From: Candidatus Thorarchaeota archaeon
Lineage (GTDB): Archaea > Asgardarchaeota > Thorarchaeia > Thorarchaeales > Thorarchaeaceae
Assembly (NCBI GenBank): GCA_029855935.1
Contig: JAGSHN010000008.1
Coordinates: 1 to 56,017 of the forward strand
Reading direction: 5' to 3'
Length of the DNA: 56,017 nt
Shown: piece by piece, positions 42,837 through 50,482 of the stretch
Layout of the letters: every line of letters begins with the position of its first letter
How positions within the stretch are numbered: the stretch's first letter is position 1
Program-made: the position numbers and the translations under genes
Notes under the pieces: model-generated
Database searches by the model: none
What the model was told of the DNA's origin: nothing
The model's input: only the letters and a program-made list of their open reading frames with translations

Positions 42837-43151
42837 GATGGGAACCTACCCTACTTGACTAGAGTGTGGGCTGTTGCCTAATGTACTTGATGACACAACA
42901 TCATCCCGCGCACCGAGTGTCGTCAGAGTGGCCAGACGGCGGCTGCACCCACACCCACACATAGGCCTCGAATCCTTCGTCAAGAGAGAGAACATCTCCA
43001 GGGGCTCGAGACTCGGTTCTCAGTGCCTCACGGATCGTGCTCGTCCACTATACAAGAGAATCATCCCTGCTTCTCTGTTTGACACTATCCTCGACCTTCA
43101 CGTTGATCGGATCCCGTAGCAGGCTGACCTCTGCGGTCCTGCTGATGCCAG
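42837..43151. other. 315-base stretch between the HEPN gene and the ABC permease
   Basis: The ABC permease and the HEPN gene are both on the minus strand, so this holds the HEPN promoter and the end of the ABC operon transcript. I see no gene, hairpin or TATA box of note. Confidence 0.4.
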
Positions 43152-43916
43152 TCACAGCCGGGCTGGAAGCGATCTCCGATGGGCGACCACGACAATCTTG
43201 GCGAGAACAATAGTGAACCCCACAATGCACAGCAGGTCGACGAGAGGACTGAAGACCCCTGAGCCGGTCACGAGCTCGTTCAGGATGTCTGCAAAGTACG
43301 TGAGTGGAGAGAACAGAGAGAGTATGAAGAATGGCAGCGGTAGGTTTCGCAGCGGGACGAATATGCCACTGATGAATATCAGAGGGAACTTGACGAGGCT
43401 TGTGATCATCATGATTGTCGACGGCTGGTCGGCGGGGGGTGACGAGAGAAGCAGTCCAAAGAGAGAGTATGAGAAGCTACCGAGAGCAATCACGCAGACC
43501 AGACACAACACCGTGAACACCGTCTGTGGAACAAGGACGACAATCAGCACTAACGGGATTGAGCTTGAGATCAGCGCGAAGAGAAACGAGGCAATCGTGT
43601 CGCCGAGCAATATGGCCCAGAATGGTACCGGGAGTGTGAGTAGTCTCTCGAGGGTGTGAGACCCGGTCTCGATGGGCATGATGACAGGAGACACAGCGGT
43701 TGCGGAGAAGAACACGACCATTGCCAACAGGCCCGGCAGCAGGAAGAGAGGGTCCATACTTCTCCCGACAACAAATGCCAGAAAGAAGAAGGACGGAAAT
43801 AGCAGGCCAAAGATCAGCGTCGGTCCCCTCGTATAGTACACGTGCACGTCCTTGGCAGCAATGGCCATCGCCTTGCGGAAGGCAGACATCAAGAACTCGT
43901 GTCTATCTCGTTTCAT
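43152..43916 (-). CDS. ABC-2-type transporter permease
   Basis: This 254-residue protein has six hydrophobic segments and the layout of ABC-2 permeases: an N-terminal amphipathic region (AFRKAMAIAAKDVHVYYTRGP), spans near 30-50, 65-85 and 110-130, a long span at about 140-165, and the conserved ILSLFSPLTYFADILNEL segment near 215, where the family usually has NPxxxxxxxxR-like residues. It lies three bases after the ATP-binding gene (43920-44849), so they form one operon. It probably exports or flips a lipid, drug or polymer; the substrate is unknown. Confidence 0.9.
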   Translation of the reverse strand: MKRDRHEFLMSAFRKAMAIAAKDVHVYYTRGPTLIFGLLFPSFFFLAFVVGRSMDPLFLLPGLLAMVVFFSATAVSPVIMPIETGSHTLERLLTLPVPFWAILLGDTIASFLFALISSSIPLVLIVVLVPQTVFTVLCLVCVIALGSFSYSLFGLLLSSPPADQPSTIMMITSLVKFPLIFISGIFVPLRNLPLPFFILSLFSPLTYFADILNELVTGSGVFSPLVDLLCIVGFTIVLAKIVVVAHRRSLPARL

Positions 43917-43919
43917 CTC

Positions 43920-44849
43920 TTACGCCCCCTTCCGTATCAGGCTCAGAAACACGTCTTCCAGAGAGGCCGCCTCCGTCTGAGCGGAGAGAATCTTGAGGTT
44001 ATTTCTCTGAGCGAACTCCACCAGCCGGACAAGTACCTCTCCGGGCTCAGGAGTGAAGCATCGGACCCGAGTGTTGAAGGACTGGACCTCTGTGATCCCC
44101 TCAAGTTTGGACAGTGCGCCCACATCAGGAACAGATGAGAACTCCATCACCACACTCTGTCGCTCACGGAAGCTTCGACGCAGCTTGGTCGGCGTGTCAA
44201 TGGCCGCAATCTTCCCGTGGCTCATGATTGCCACGCGGTCACACAGCGTTTCCGCCTCGGCCAGATTGTGGGTGGTCAGTAGGATAGTCTTCCCCTCCTC
44301 TGCAAGACCGGAGATCACTCCCCGTACCTGCTTTGCGCTCTCCGCGTCAAGACCAGATGAGGGCTCGTCGAGGAAGAGCAACTGACCATCGCTCATCAGA
44401 GTCATCGCCAAGCTGAGTTTCTGCTTCATGCCCTTCGAATAGGTCTTGGCGGGGCGGTCCTTGTGTTCGTACAGCCTCATCTCCTGCAAGAGCCTTGCAG
44501 ACCGCTCCCTCATCTCATCGGGGTCAATGCCATAGAGGCGTCCGCAGAGCTCCAGGTTCTGCTCGCCCGTCAGGTCGTTGTACACGTTCGCGGTCTCGGG
44601 GAGAACGCCGATATGTTGCCGAATCTCAAGGGAGTGTTGAGGCATAGATAGGCCGAAGATCTCTATCTCCCCAGCAGTCGGACGAATGACTCCGGTCAAC
44701 ATCCGTATCGTGGTTGTCTTGCCCGCACCGTTTGGACCGAGAATTCCGAAGATCTCACCTTCACAGACCGTGAAGGAGATGCCATCAACAGCAGTGAGAT
44801 TGCCAAACTGCTTCTTGAGGTCCGATACGACTATTGTCTGACTTGGCAT
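43920..44849 (-). CDS. ABC transporter ATP-binding protein
   Basis: This 309-residue ATPase has Walker A LGPNGAGKTTTI (about 37-48), a Q-loop, the signature-region YSKGMKQKLSLAM (about 135-147; SKGM in place of SGGQ, common in this subfamily), Walker B LLFLDEPSSGLD (about 158-169) and the switch His in LTTHNLAEAE. The length beyond 220 residues and the C-terminal beta domain match the CcmA/DrrA-like type that pairs with ABC-2 permeases. Its gene is the first of the operon. A TATA-like TTTTTAAGTA (44908-44917 on this strand) stands about 60 bases before the ATG. Confidence 0.95.
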   Translation of the reverse strand: MPSQTIVVSDLKKQFGNLTAVDGISFTVCEGEIFGILGPNGAGKTTTIRMLTGVIRPTAGEIEIFGLSMPQHSLEIRQHIGVLPETANVYNDLTGEQNLELCGRLYGIDPDEMRERSARLLQEMRLYEHKDRPAKTYSKGMKQKLSLAMTLMSDGQLLFLDEPSSGLDAESAKQVRGVISGLAEEGKTILLTTHNLAEAETLCDRVAIMSHGKIAAIDTPTKLRRSFRERQSVVMEFSSVPDVGALSKLEGITEVQSFNTRVRCFTPEPGEVLVRLVEFAQRNNLKILSAQTEAASLEDVFLSLIRKGA

Positions 44850-45215
44850 TGTTCATCATCTTCGGCGACACCGGGGGTCTCGTGCTGGCGCGATAGTCAT
44901 ATCGCTTTACTTAAAAAGTTCGATTTGATATGCGGTCGTGCAGAGAGGCTGCATCAAGGAGGTCGCCCTCAGACAGTATGCTGCGCGGTGTCTGTGGCCT
45001 TGCAGAGTTCATCAGCAGATACGGGGAATGCAGAGGCTTGTCTTGGCACGATGGTTGCGAGCGGGCGATGTCTCTTCAGATGAACCTTGGTCTCCTGAAG
45101 CAATAGATCAATGAGGTGGTCAGTACGTCTGCGCAAGAGAGCCTGACCACCCTGCACCGGTTGTCGCAGGTTTCAGGCCTGTCTCCATTCTCCCGTCAAG
45201 GGCGATTGTCCATCT
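44850..45215. other. 366-base gap between the ABC operon and the first C13 protease gene
   Basis: It carries the ABC promoter near 44908 and the 3' flank of the protease gene. Frames here are short and show no domain. No RNA-like fold was found. Confidence 0.45.
44908..44917 (-). promoter_or_regulatory. TATA-like box of the ABC operon
   Basis: On the minus strand this reads TTTTTAAGTA, in an otherwise GC-rich stretch, about 60 bases before the ATG of the ATP-binding gene at 44849. It is the only AT-rich patch in the gap. Confidence 0.5.
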
Positions 45216-46478
45216 TCACAGAGTTATGGTTCCCCCGTATCCGACAGGAAGTGACAGAACGTCCGATACGGGATGGCCAACGCCGCTGTCATCGTCGCAG
45301 TATAGCGGTGTCTCTGGCCAGCTATCCTGAAACGCGGCATGGATGAACGCCTCTCGTAGACTGACGAGGCCATTATCGTTGTAGTCGGCATCCACCGGAT
45401 TAGTGTAGTCATTCAGATGCCAGCCAATCATTGCGCTCATGAAATGGTAGACGAACTCATCCCATTGTCCTTCGGTGTCGCACCCGTAGGAGCTCTCCAC
45501 AGAGCAGGCGGTGAGTATCACTCTCCTGTCGGCGCTGATGTACGGGATGAACTTCCCTGCGTAGCACTGCTCCATGACGACAATCATATGGTCGCAAGGG
45601 ACCATATCGAGCCAATTCGCTACCTGGGTGTGCGTGAGGGCACCTGAATGGTCCATAGGTGTCCATACCGATATGCCAGAGCCTCCACCATGATTTGTGG
45701 TGAAGAAGAACAGCGTGTCTCGAAAGGTCATAGTCTCGTTTAGGATCCCAAACACGGTGGCGAGAGAGTCGTGCGTCGCTGGATAGTGAACTGGCATGTA
45801 GTGGGACTCGGGCGTGCCGTTCTTGTAGATGACATAGATGTGATCGTTGGGATACCCGTAGGAGAGTAGAATGTAGTACATCCAGACGAGGTCATTCCAG
45901 TATCTGGTGTATGCCTTCTTGGGGTTGATTCCCCCTGAGTACAGGACCGCATATTTCTGTGGAACCGGCTCAGGAAAGTCTGGCTGGTCCTCGACAAGCT
46001 TGTTCGGCGACACGACGCGATCCACGAAAGACCCCTGCACGACGGGTTCTGTTCCCACGGCCTTGTGACTCAAATACCGGATTCCCAACAGGCCGTCATC
46101 CTGGTCTGACCACTCAATCGTACCCTTGACCAAGCACCTCATTCCTGCGTACTCGTAGAGTGAGTCCGGAGGGGTACCATTGATGAATAGGTAGTTGCTG
46201 GAGTCCAGCGAGTTGTTGAGAAACGACAGAGGGTTCTCGACCAGCAGGGGGTACTGACCCGCCGAGAGGACGGGATGACCCGCTACTGTCAGCGTCCGCC
46301 CTATATAGTCCTCGGGGCTCTCCGTGAGGTCCGCAATCTCCATGGGAACATCTTCAGCGGGGACTGCCTGTCGGTAGACCAGAAAATAGTACAGCGTGCC
46401 GATGTTGGTTCCCACAAGAATCAATACCAGGGCCAGCATCGCAAGCGATCGGCCGTTTGCTCTCTTCTTGGCAGGCAT
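45216..46478 (-). CDS. Secreted legumain-like (peptidase family C13) protease with a calcium-loop
   Basis: I start at ATG 46478; its paralogue starts at the same place relative to AGGAGTT. The 420-residue protein has an N-terminal membrane anchor (about 15-35), an OB- or beta-type domain with LTVAGHPV and LVKGTIEW (about 50-150), and a caspase-fold peptidase domain. YAVLYSGG opens it, FFFTTNHGGGSG has the catalytic His, and VVMEQCYAG the catalytic Cys; together these are the C13 dyad. Near the end is DADYNDNGLVSLREA, an EF-hand-like calcium loop. C13 enzymes cut after Asn or Asp, or act as transamidases (GPI8, sortase-like). Being anchored outside the cell, it may process surface proteins. 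A second copy follows upstream on the same strand. Confidence 0.88.
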   Translation of the reverse strand: MPAKKRANGRSLAMLALVLILVGTNIGTLYYFLVYRQAVPAEDVPMEIADLTESPEDYIGRTLTVAGHPVLSAGQYPLLVENPLSFLNNSLDSSNYLFINGTPPDSLYEYAGMRCLVKGTIEWSDQDDGLLGIRYLSHKAVGTEPVVQGSFVDRVVSPNKLVEDQPDFPEPVPQKYAVLYSGGINPKKAYTRYWNDLVWMYYILLSYGYPNDHIYVIYKNGTPESHYMPVHYPATHDSLATVFGILNETMTFRDTLFFFTTNHGGGSGISVWTPMDHSGALTHTQVANWLDMVPCDHMIVVMEQCYAGKFIPYISADRRVILTACSVESSYGCDTEGQWDEFVYHFMSAMIGWHLNDYTNPVDADYNDNGLVSLREAFIHAAFQDSWPETPLYCDDDSGVGHPVSDVLSLPVGYGGTITL

Positions 46479-46545
46479 AGAAGCCAACTCCTCTCTCTCG
46501 GCATCAGGACTCGAGAGTCGGAATAGTTGGTGCTACTATCGAACC

Positions 46546-46555
46546 AATATAAAAC
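46546..46555 (-). promoter_or_regulatory. TATA box of the first C13 protease gene
   Basis: On the minus strand it reads GTTTTATATT, within CGGGTTTTATATTGG. The same arrangement (CGGGTTTATATGG) precedes the second paralogue. The ATG is about 70 bases downstream, with AGGAGTT as ribosome site between. Confidence 0.7.
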
Positions 46556-46735
46556 CCGCGCCAGTCGGGACAGACCCTGCTGCACGGGCCGAGATCGCTC
46601 CGGTGCTCGGGAGCAGTGGGAACAAATGTCCGGCGCGATGGCCTACCGGGGCTCTTCTCAACAGCAGACCATCGACACCAGCCTCTCGGTCTTCCACTGC
46701 ACTACTAGTAGGCTGATCTTTGTGGGAGGCCGAGG

Positions 46736-47995
46736 TCAGAGGAAGATGCCTGCCCCATACCCCGCTTTTGAGTTGATGACCGAGTCCAGGCTCAGGCCAA
46801 CCCCGTCACCATTGTCGTCATACTGTGGAATCTCATTGACGCTGTCCCGGATTGCCGCGTAGATGTATGCCTCTCGCATAGACACACGGCCGTCATCGTT
46901 GTAGTCAGCATCGACGACAGTCGCATAGTCGTTGAGCTGCCTGCCCAAGACTGCACACATAAAGTGGTATACGAACTCGTCCCACTCGCCCTCCGTGTCG
47001 CAGGCCCAGGATTCTGTACCCCTACACGCGGTGAGAATCACTCTGTTCGGCGCACTGATGTACGGGATGAACCTGCCTGCGAAACACTGTTCCATGATGA
47101 TGATCATATGGTCGCACGTTATCGAGTCAAGCCAGGACGCGACCAGTGTGTGATTGAGATTGGTATCATCCATCGGCGCCCAGGTTCTTATGTCATCCCA
47201 CCCACCGTGATTGGTCGTGAAGAAGAACAGCGAGTCCCGGACTGTCAGTGTGGCGCTCAGGTTGTTGAACACCGTCTGCATAGATGCCACAGTGGCAGGG
47301 TAGTCCACGGGCATATGGGCGTCCTCCGGCACTCCGTCCTTGTAGATGACATAGATATGGTCGGCCCGGTATCCGTATGCTCTGAGAATGAAATACATCC
47401 AGACTAGGTCGTTCCAGTATCGCATATAGGCGTAGTCCGGATCGATACCGCCAGAGTACAGGACGGCGTACTTCTGTGGGGTCGAGTTGGAAAAGACGGG
47501 GTGGAACTCGATCAACGGCAGCGGTTCGACCACTTGGTCATTGTAGGGGCCCGGGACCACTGGTTCAGTCGCAGCCCTTGCGTGATTCAAATAGGTGAGC
47601 CCCAGTATTGCCGCCTCCTCATCGAACCATCCGACTACCCCCTTGACCTCACACCTGAGACCTGCTGACTCCGCCAGGGACTGAGGGACCTCCCCCACAA
47701 CCCGCACGTAGTTAGAGGGGCTGAGAGAGTTGTTGAGAAAGGACAGCGGATTCTCAATTAGCATCGAGCGGTTCCGGGCTGCAATGACATAGTAGCCACT
47801 GACGGTGACCCTTTGACCGAGATAGTCCTCAGGACTCCGGGTAAGATCTGATATCTCCATCGGAACGTCTTCAGCAGGAACTGTCTGTCGATACACAGCA
47901 AAATAATACAGCATCCCAACGTTCGTTCCTATCAGAATCAGCGCAAGGGCCAGCATTGCTCGTGACCGGCCCTTCGTTTCCTTCTTGGCGGGCAT
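46736..47995 (-). CDS. Second secreted legumain-like (C13) protease, paralogue of the first
   Basis: This 419-residue protein aligns end to end with the 45216-46478 product. Shared features include MPAKK start, the anchor (about 13-33), AEDVPMEI, YLGQRVTVSGYY, YAVLYSGG, the catalytic His in FFFTTNHGGWDD, the Cys in IIMEQCFAG, and the calcium-type loop DADYNDDGRVSMREA. The core is highly conserved, while the region around 60-150 and the C-terminus have diverged, which suggests an older duplication with both copies kept active. The ribosome site is AGGAGTTTG. It could be a second specificity or a dosage effect; substrates are unknown. Confidence 0.88.
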   Translation of the reverse strand: MPAKKETKGRSRAMLALALILIGTNVGMLYYFAVYRQTVPAEDVPMEISDLTRSPEDYLGQRVTVSGYYVIAARNRSMLIENPLSFLNNSLSPSNYVRVVGEVPQSLAESAGLRCEVKGVVGWFDEEAAILGLTYLNHARAATEPVVPGPYNDQVVEPLPLIEFHPVFSNSTPQKYAVLYSGGIDPDYAYMRYWNDLVWMYFILRAYGYRADHIYVIYKDGVPEDAHMPVDYPATVASMQTVFNNLSATLTVRDSLFFFTTNHGGWDDIRTWAPMDDTNLNHTLVASWLDSITCDHMIIIMEQCFAGRFIPYISAPNRVILTACRGTESWACDTEGEWDEFVYHFMCAVLGRQLNDYATVVDADYNDDGRVSMREAYIYAAIRDSVNEIPQYDDNGDGVGLSLDSVINSKAGYGAGIFL

Positions 47996-48053
47996 AGAAG
48001 CAAACTCCTGTCGTTCCGTTCAAGACTTGGAGTAGCAAGGTGTCCACTCGAAT

Positions 48054-48063
48054 CCATATAAAC
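48054..48063 (-). promoter_or_regulatory. TATA box of the second C13 protease gene
   Basis: On the minus strand it reads GTTTATATGG about 63 bases before the ATG at 47995. The flanking CGGG and the following TTCGA words match the promoter of the other paralogue, so the promoters were duplicated together with the genes or are kept alike. Confidence 0.7.
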
Positions 48064-48274
48064 CCGTTCACTCTCTCGCAGGGTGCTTCTGCGACTTGGC
48101 AGGTTCTCTCAGCCGACAGAGCAGGAGTCGACTACCGCCATCAAGGAGGTCCTGGATCAGAAAGTGGTGGTGAATCGGGGAAGGAGATTCTCGGTAGCAG
48201 AAGGAGACGGCGCGCCTACCGCCCTCGACCTGCTGGACAACAGACCCAACCAAACATCACACTTTTATTGCGGA

Positions 48275-48291
48275 AGTTTCAGTTTGAAACT
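48275..48291. promoter_or_regulatory. Operator-like palindrome before the membrane-protein pair
   Basis: AGTTTCA and TGAAACT are exact seven-base arms with a three-base spacer (GTT). It lies just after a TATA-like ACTTTTATTG and 42 bases before the ATG at 48334, where a repressor would block initiation. I cannot name the regulator. Confidence 0.5.
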
Positions 48292-48333
48292 CACGTTGTC
48301 AACGGCTCAATAGAAGATTGGATGTGATAGAAA

Positions 48334-48804
48334 ATGGCAGATGCGCTGATTACACTGGCAGCCGGTGCCCACGTATTCACGGCCGTGCTGGTCATGATAT
48401 TCTCGGTACTGATGTTTGGCGAAACCCTCTGGGGAGGATCACCCAAGCGAATGAGAATATACGGCATTATGATAATCATCTTTGCCGTACTGACGTATGC
48501 ACTGGCCGGTTGGTGGTACGTGGTCTACTATGGTCCCGACAAGCAGGTGATCATAAACGGTGAGATGGCGTGGGCTCACGCACTCGTAATGGAGACGAAG
48601 GAACACGTCTTCATCGCAGGATTCTGGTTCTCGGTGGTCCTAGGCCTCTTCGGATACTTCGCCAGCGAAGAGCAACTCGACAACCCGTACTACAGGAAAA
48701 CGGTGGCGCTGCTCGCCATATTCCTGATTGTGGGAGTTCTCCTTCTGGAAGGAATGGGCGCGATCATAACAGCAGGCCTGAAGATTGGATTGGGAGGTGC
48801 GTGA
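48334..48804 (+). CDS. Four-span membrane protein with conserved-looking histidines
   Basis: This 156-residue protein has four hydrophobic segments (about 5-27, 42-64, 92-110, 122-150). Histidines sit near the membrane faces: AAGAHVFTA, AWAHALVME and TKEHVFIAG, the type of spacing that can bind heme or metal. No family is certain. It starts behind a weak ribosome site; the next gene begins three bases after its TGA, so they are surely translated together. The pair may form one membrane complex, such as a small cytochrome or copper/quinone-binding unit, but that is inference. Confidence 0.8.
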   Translation: MADALITLAAGAHVFTAVLVMIFSVLMFGETLWGGSPKRMRIYGIMIIIFAVLTYALAGWWYVVYYGPDKQVIINGEMAWAHALVMETKEHVFIAGFWFSVVLGLFGYFASEEQLDNPYYRKTVALLAIFLIVGVLLLEGMGAIITAGLKIGLGGA

Positions 48805-48807
48805 TGG

Positions 48808-49146
48808 ATGAACAAAGATACGACCGCGGCTCTGCAGATATCTGCGTTGATCTCCCTGATGATAACGTCAATCATCAACACTATCATAGTGATTGGCAAA
48901 GAGGAGAGCACGGATTTCAAGAACTTCTTCGTCGGCATAACGGGTCATCATTGGACCGGCCACGGAGTGGTGATCTTCATCCTATTCGTGGTCTTGATGG
49001 TCGTAGGATACTTCTTGGTTCAGAAGGACATCATCAAGAAGGACCTAGACATCTACAAGCTCGCGTGGATAACAATCGTCATCGTCGCGGCCTCCGAGCT
49101 GGCAATCTTTCTGTTTATGTACGGGATTGCCATGAGCGCAGCATGA
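48808..49146 (+). CDS. Three-span membrane protein, partner of the preceding gene
   Basis: The 112-residue protein has three hydrophobic segments (about 8-30, 51-72 and 85-108). The motif GHHWTGHGV at the start of the second segment holds three histidines. It starts three bases after the stop of the four-span protein, and a hairpin with a T-run follows its TGA, so the pair is a closed two-gene unit. The function is unknown; a membrane redox or metal-binding complex is possible. Confidence 0.78.
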   Translation: MNKDTTAALQISALISLMITSIINTIIVIGKEESTDFKNFFVGITGHHWTGHGVVIFILFVVLMVVGYFLVQKDIIKKDLDIYKLAWITIVIVAASELAIFLFMYGIAMSAA

Positions 49147-49163
49147 TGCGTGCGTCAGCTTCT

Positions 49164-49191
49164 GGCGCGCTCGTCGCGCCTCTTTTTTTTT
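49164..49191 (+). terminator. Hairpin and T-run after the membrane-protein pair
   Basis: GGCGCG (49164-49169) pairs with CGCGCC (49175-49180) around a five-base loop, followed by TC and nine T residues. It lies 18 bases after the TGA of the three-span gene. This is a textbook intrinsic terminator shape; in archaea the T-run alone would be enough. Confidence 0.8.
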
Positions 49192-49382
49192 CTCTCTTCA
49201 GTAGCACGCCGGCATGTCGATTCGGTTTCTCGGTACTCAACTCACAGGTGCTGGCCTCTGCTGGTAGGCGCCTTTCACGACACACCCTGTAGGCGATCTC
49301 ACCCGAGACCTGACTGCCCAACACCTAGCAGGAGTACGCAGCAACTACTTCAAATAGGAATGAGGGAATAGAAGCCGCCGAG

Positions 49383-49925
49383 ATGGGAGTCCTTCACATC
49401 TACGGCTTTGACGGAACGCCCCGGGATGTCCTCAGGAGACTGGTGGTCGAGCGCGGTCAGCGTCTGTCAACGTACTTCGGTGGAGTGAGACTTGAGGACG
49501 CCGAGATTCCCCTCACTCCCGAAGCGTTCGATGTCGGCCGCCAACAATATGATGCTACAGCCCTGCTCAGAGAACTGGACAGATGCGTTCCAGCCGGGGA
49601 CCACGCGGTAGCACTTGCTGATGCAGACCTGTTTGTTGACCCGCTCAACTTTGTGTTCGGCCTGGCGCGACCGGGCGGGCACGCCATCGTTGCGCTACCA
49701 AGACTGAGACAGTCCTTCTATGGACTTGAGGACGATCAGGACCTCTTCTTTCTCAGGGTGGCCAAGGAGGTCTTCCACGAACTCGGACATGTCCTTGGTC
49801 TTCGGCACTGCAGGAACAGGTGTGTGATGCGCTTCTCCAACTCGTTGGGGGACACTGACCGCAAGCCGGAGGAGTACTGCGAGTCGTGCCTCAGAGCCAT
49901 CATAGGGGGAATACACGCGAGATGA
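49383..49925 (+). CDS. amzA: Archaemetzincin, zinc metalloprotease
   Basis: This 180-residue protein carries the full archaemetzincin signature near its end: HELGHVLGLRHC (catalytic zinc, HExxHxxGxxH) followed by CVMRFSNSLGDTDRK and EEYCESC. The Cys residues form the family's second, structural zinc site together with the Cys after the third His, and the Met of CVM is the metzincin Met-turn. The length is normal for peptidase family M54. Archaemetzincins are cytosolic zinc proteases of unknown substrate found in many archaea and in animals. It stands as a single gene with an upstream AT-rich stretch. The ATG follows GCCGAG, a modest ribosome site. Confidence 0.96.
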   Translation: MGVLHIYGFDGTPRDVLRRLVVERGQRLSTYFGGVRLEDAEIPLTPEAFDVGRQQYDATALLRELDRCVPAGDHAVALADADLFVDPLNFVFGLARPGGHAIVALPRLRQSFYGLEDDQDLFFLRVAKEVFHELGHVLGLRHCRNRCVMRFSNSLGDTDRKPEEYCESCLRAIIGGIHAR

Positions 49926-49987
49926 ATGGGACGGCTACAGGCGCGACAAGATTAGCAAGGCGAGTCCACGATACGGAGTGAGAAGAG

Positions 49988-50413
49988 TTGCTAGTTGACG
50001 CGATCATCTCGGCCCTGAGGTTCGCTGTGATAGTGATGGGGGGTTGGGTGTTTTTTATCGGCCTCTTGCTCTTTGTGATCGCCGACAGACTTGAGACCCC
50101 CGTGTTCCTGTGGCTCAGCTCCACCCGTACCAGCCCAGCCGGAGCAGAGTCTACAGCGGTCGGATGGCGAGTCCGGAGCTATCTGGCAGACTCAACACGC
50201 TACACGCGACTCGTGAATGCGGTCTATGCCATCAGCGGACTGGTGCGGTCCGCATGGCCGCTGGCCTCGGCACTGGACCTGACGGGAAAACTGATCCTAT
50301 TCCTGATATTCCTCACCTGCGTACCTTATGCGGGCCTGCCAGAGGTGTGGCGACTCTACACCAACCGCACAATAGAGGAGAGGTGGCGTGCCTGGGCCGA
50401 GAATGACAGCTAG
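49988..50413 (+). CDS. Small membrane protein of unknown function
   Basis: This 141-residue frame begins at TTG with GGAGTGAG about 8 bases upstream. It has two strong hydrophobic stretches near the N-terminus (7-30) and near 97-115 and a charged C-terminus (RTIEERWRAWAEND). No signature I recognise is present. It lies 62 bases after archaemetzincin on the same strand and could be co-transcribed. Confidence 0.6.
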   Translation: MLVDAIISALRFAVIVMGGWVFFIGLLLFVIADRLETPVFLWLSSTRTSPAGAESTAVGWRVRSYLADSTRYTRLVNAVYAISGLVRSAWPLASALDLTGKLILFLIFLTCVPYAGLPEVWRLYTNRTIEERWRAWAENDS

Positions 50414-50482
50414 GGGTGGTCGGCCTGCTGGGTCATTGCGACAGCCACGATAGGTAAGGGGCGCAGGGTCCGCCTAGGACAG

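Larger units (their letters stand above)
47996..48333. other. 338-base divergent promoter region
   Basis: It contains the C13 promoter on the left (48054-48063) and the promoter of the membrane-protein pair on the right, with ACTTTTATTG near 48261-48270 as a TATA-like box. An operator-like palindrome (48275-48291) follows. Short frames (for example 48040-48327) lack support. Confidence 0.55.

Noticed and set aside
45116-45346. Short plus-strand frame at the 3' end of the first C13 protease gene
   Set aside because: No ribosome site, no domain, and overlap with the protease gene end.
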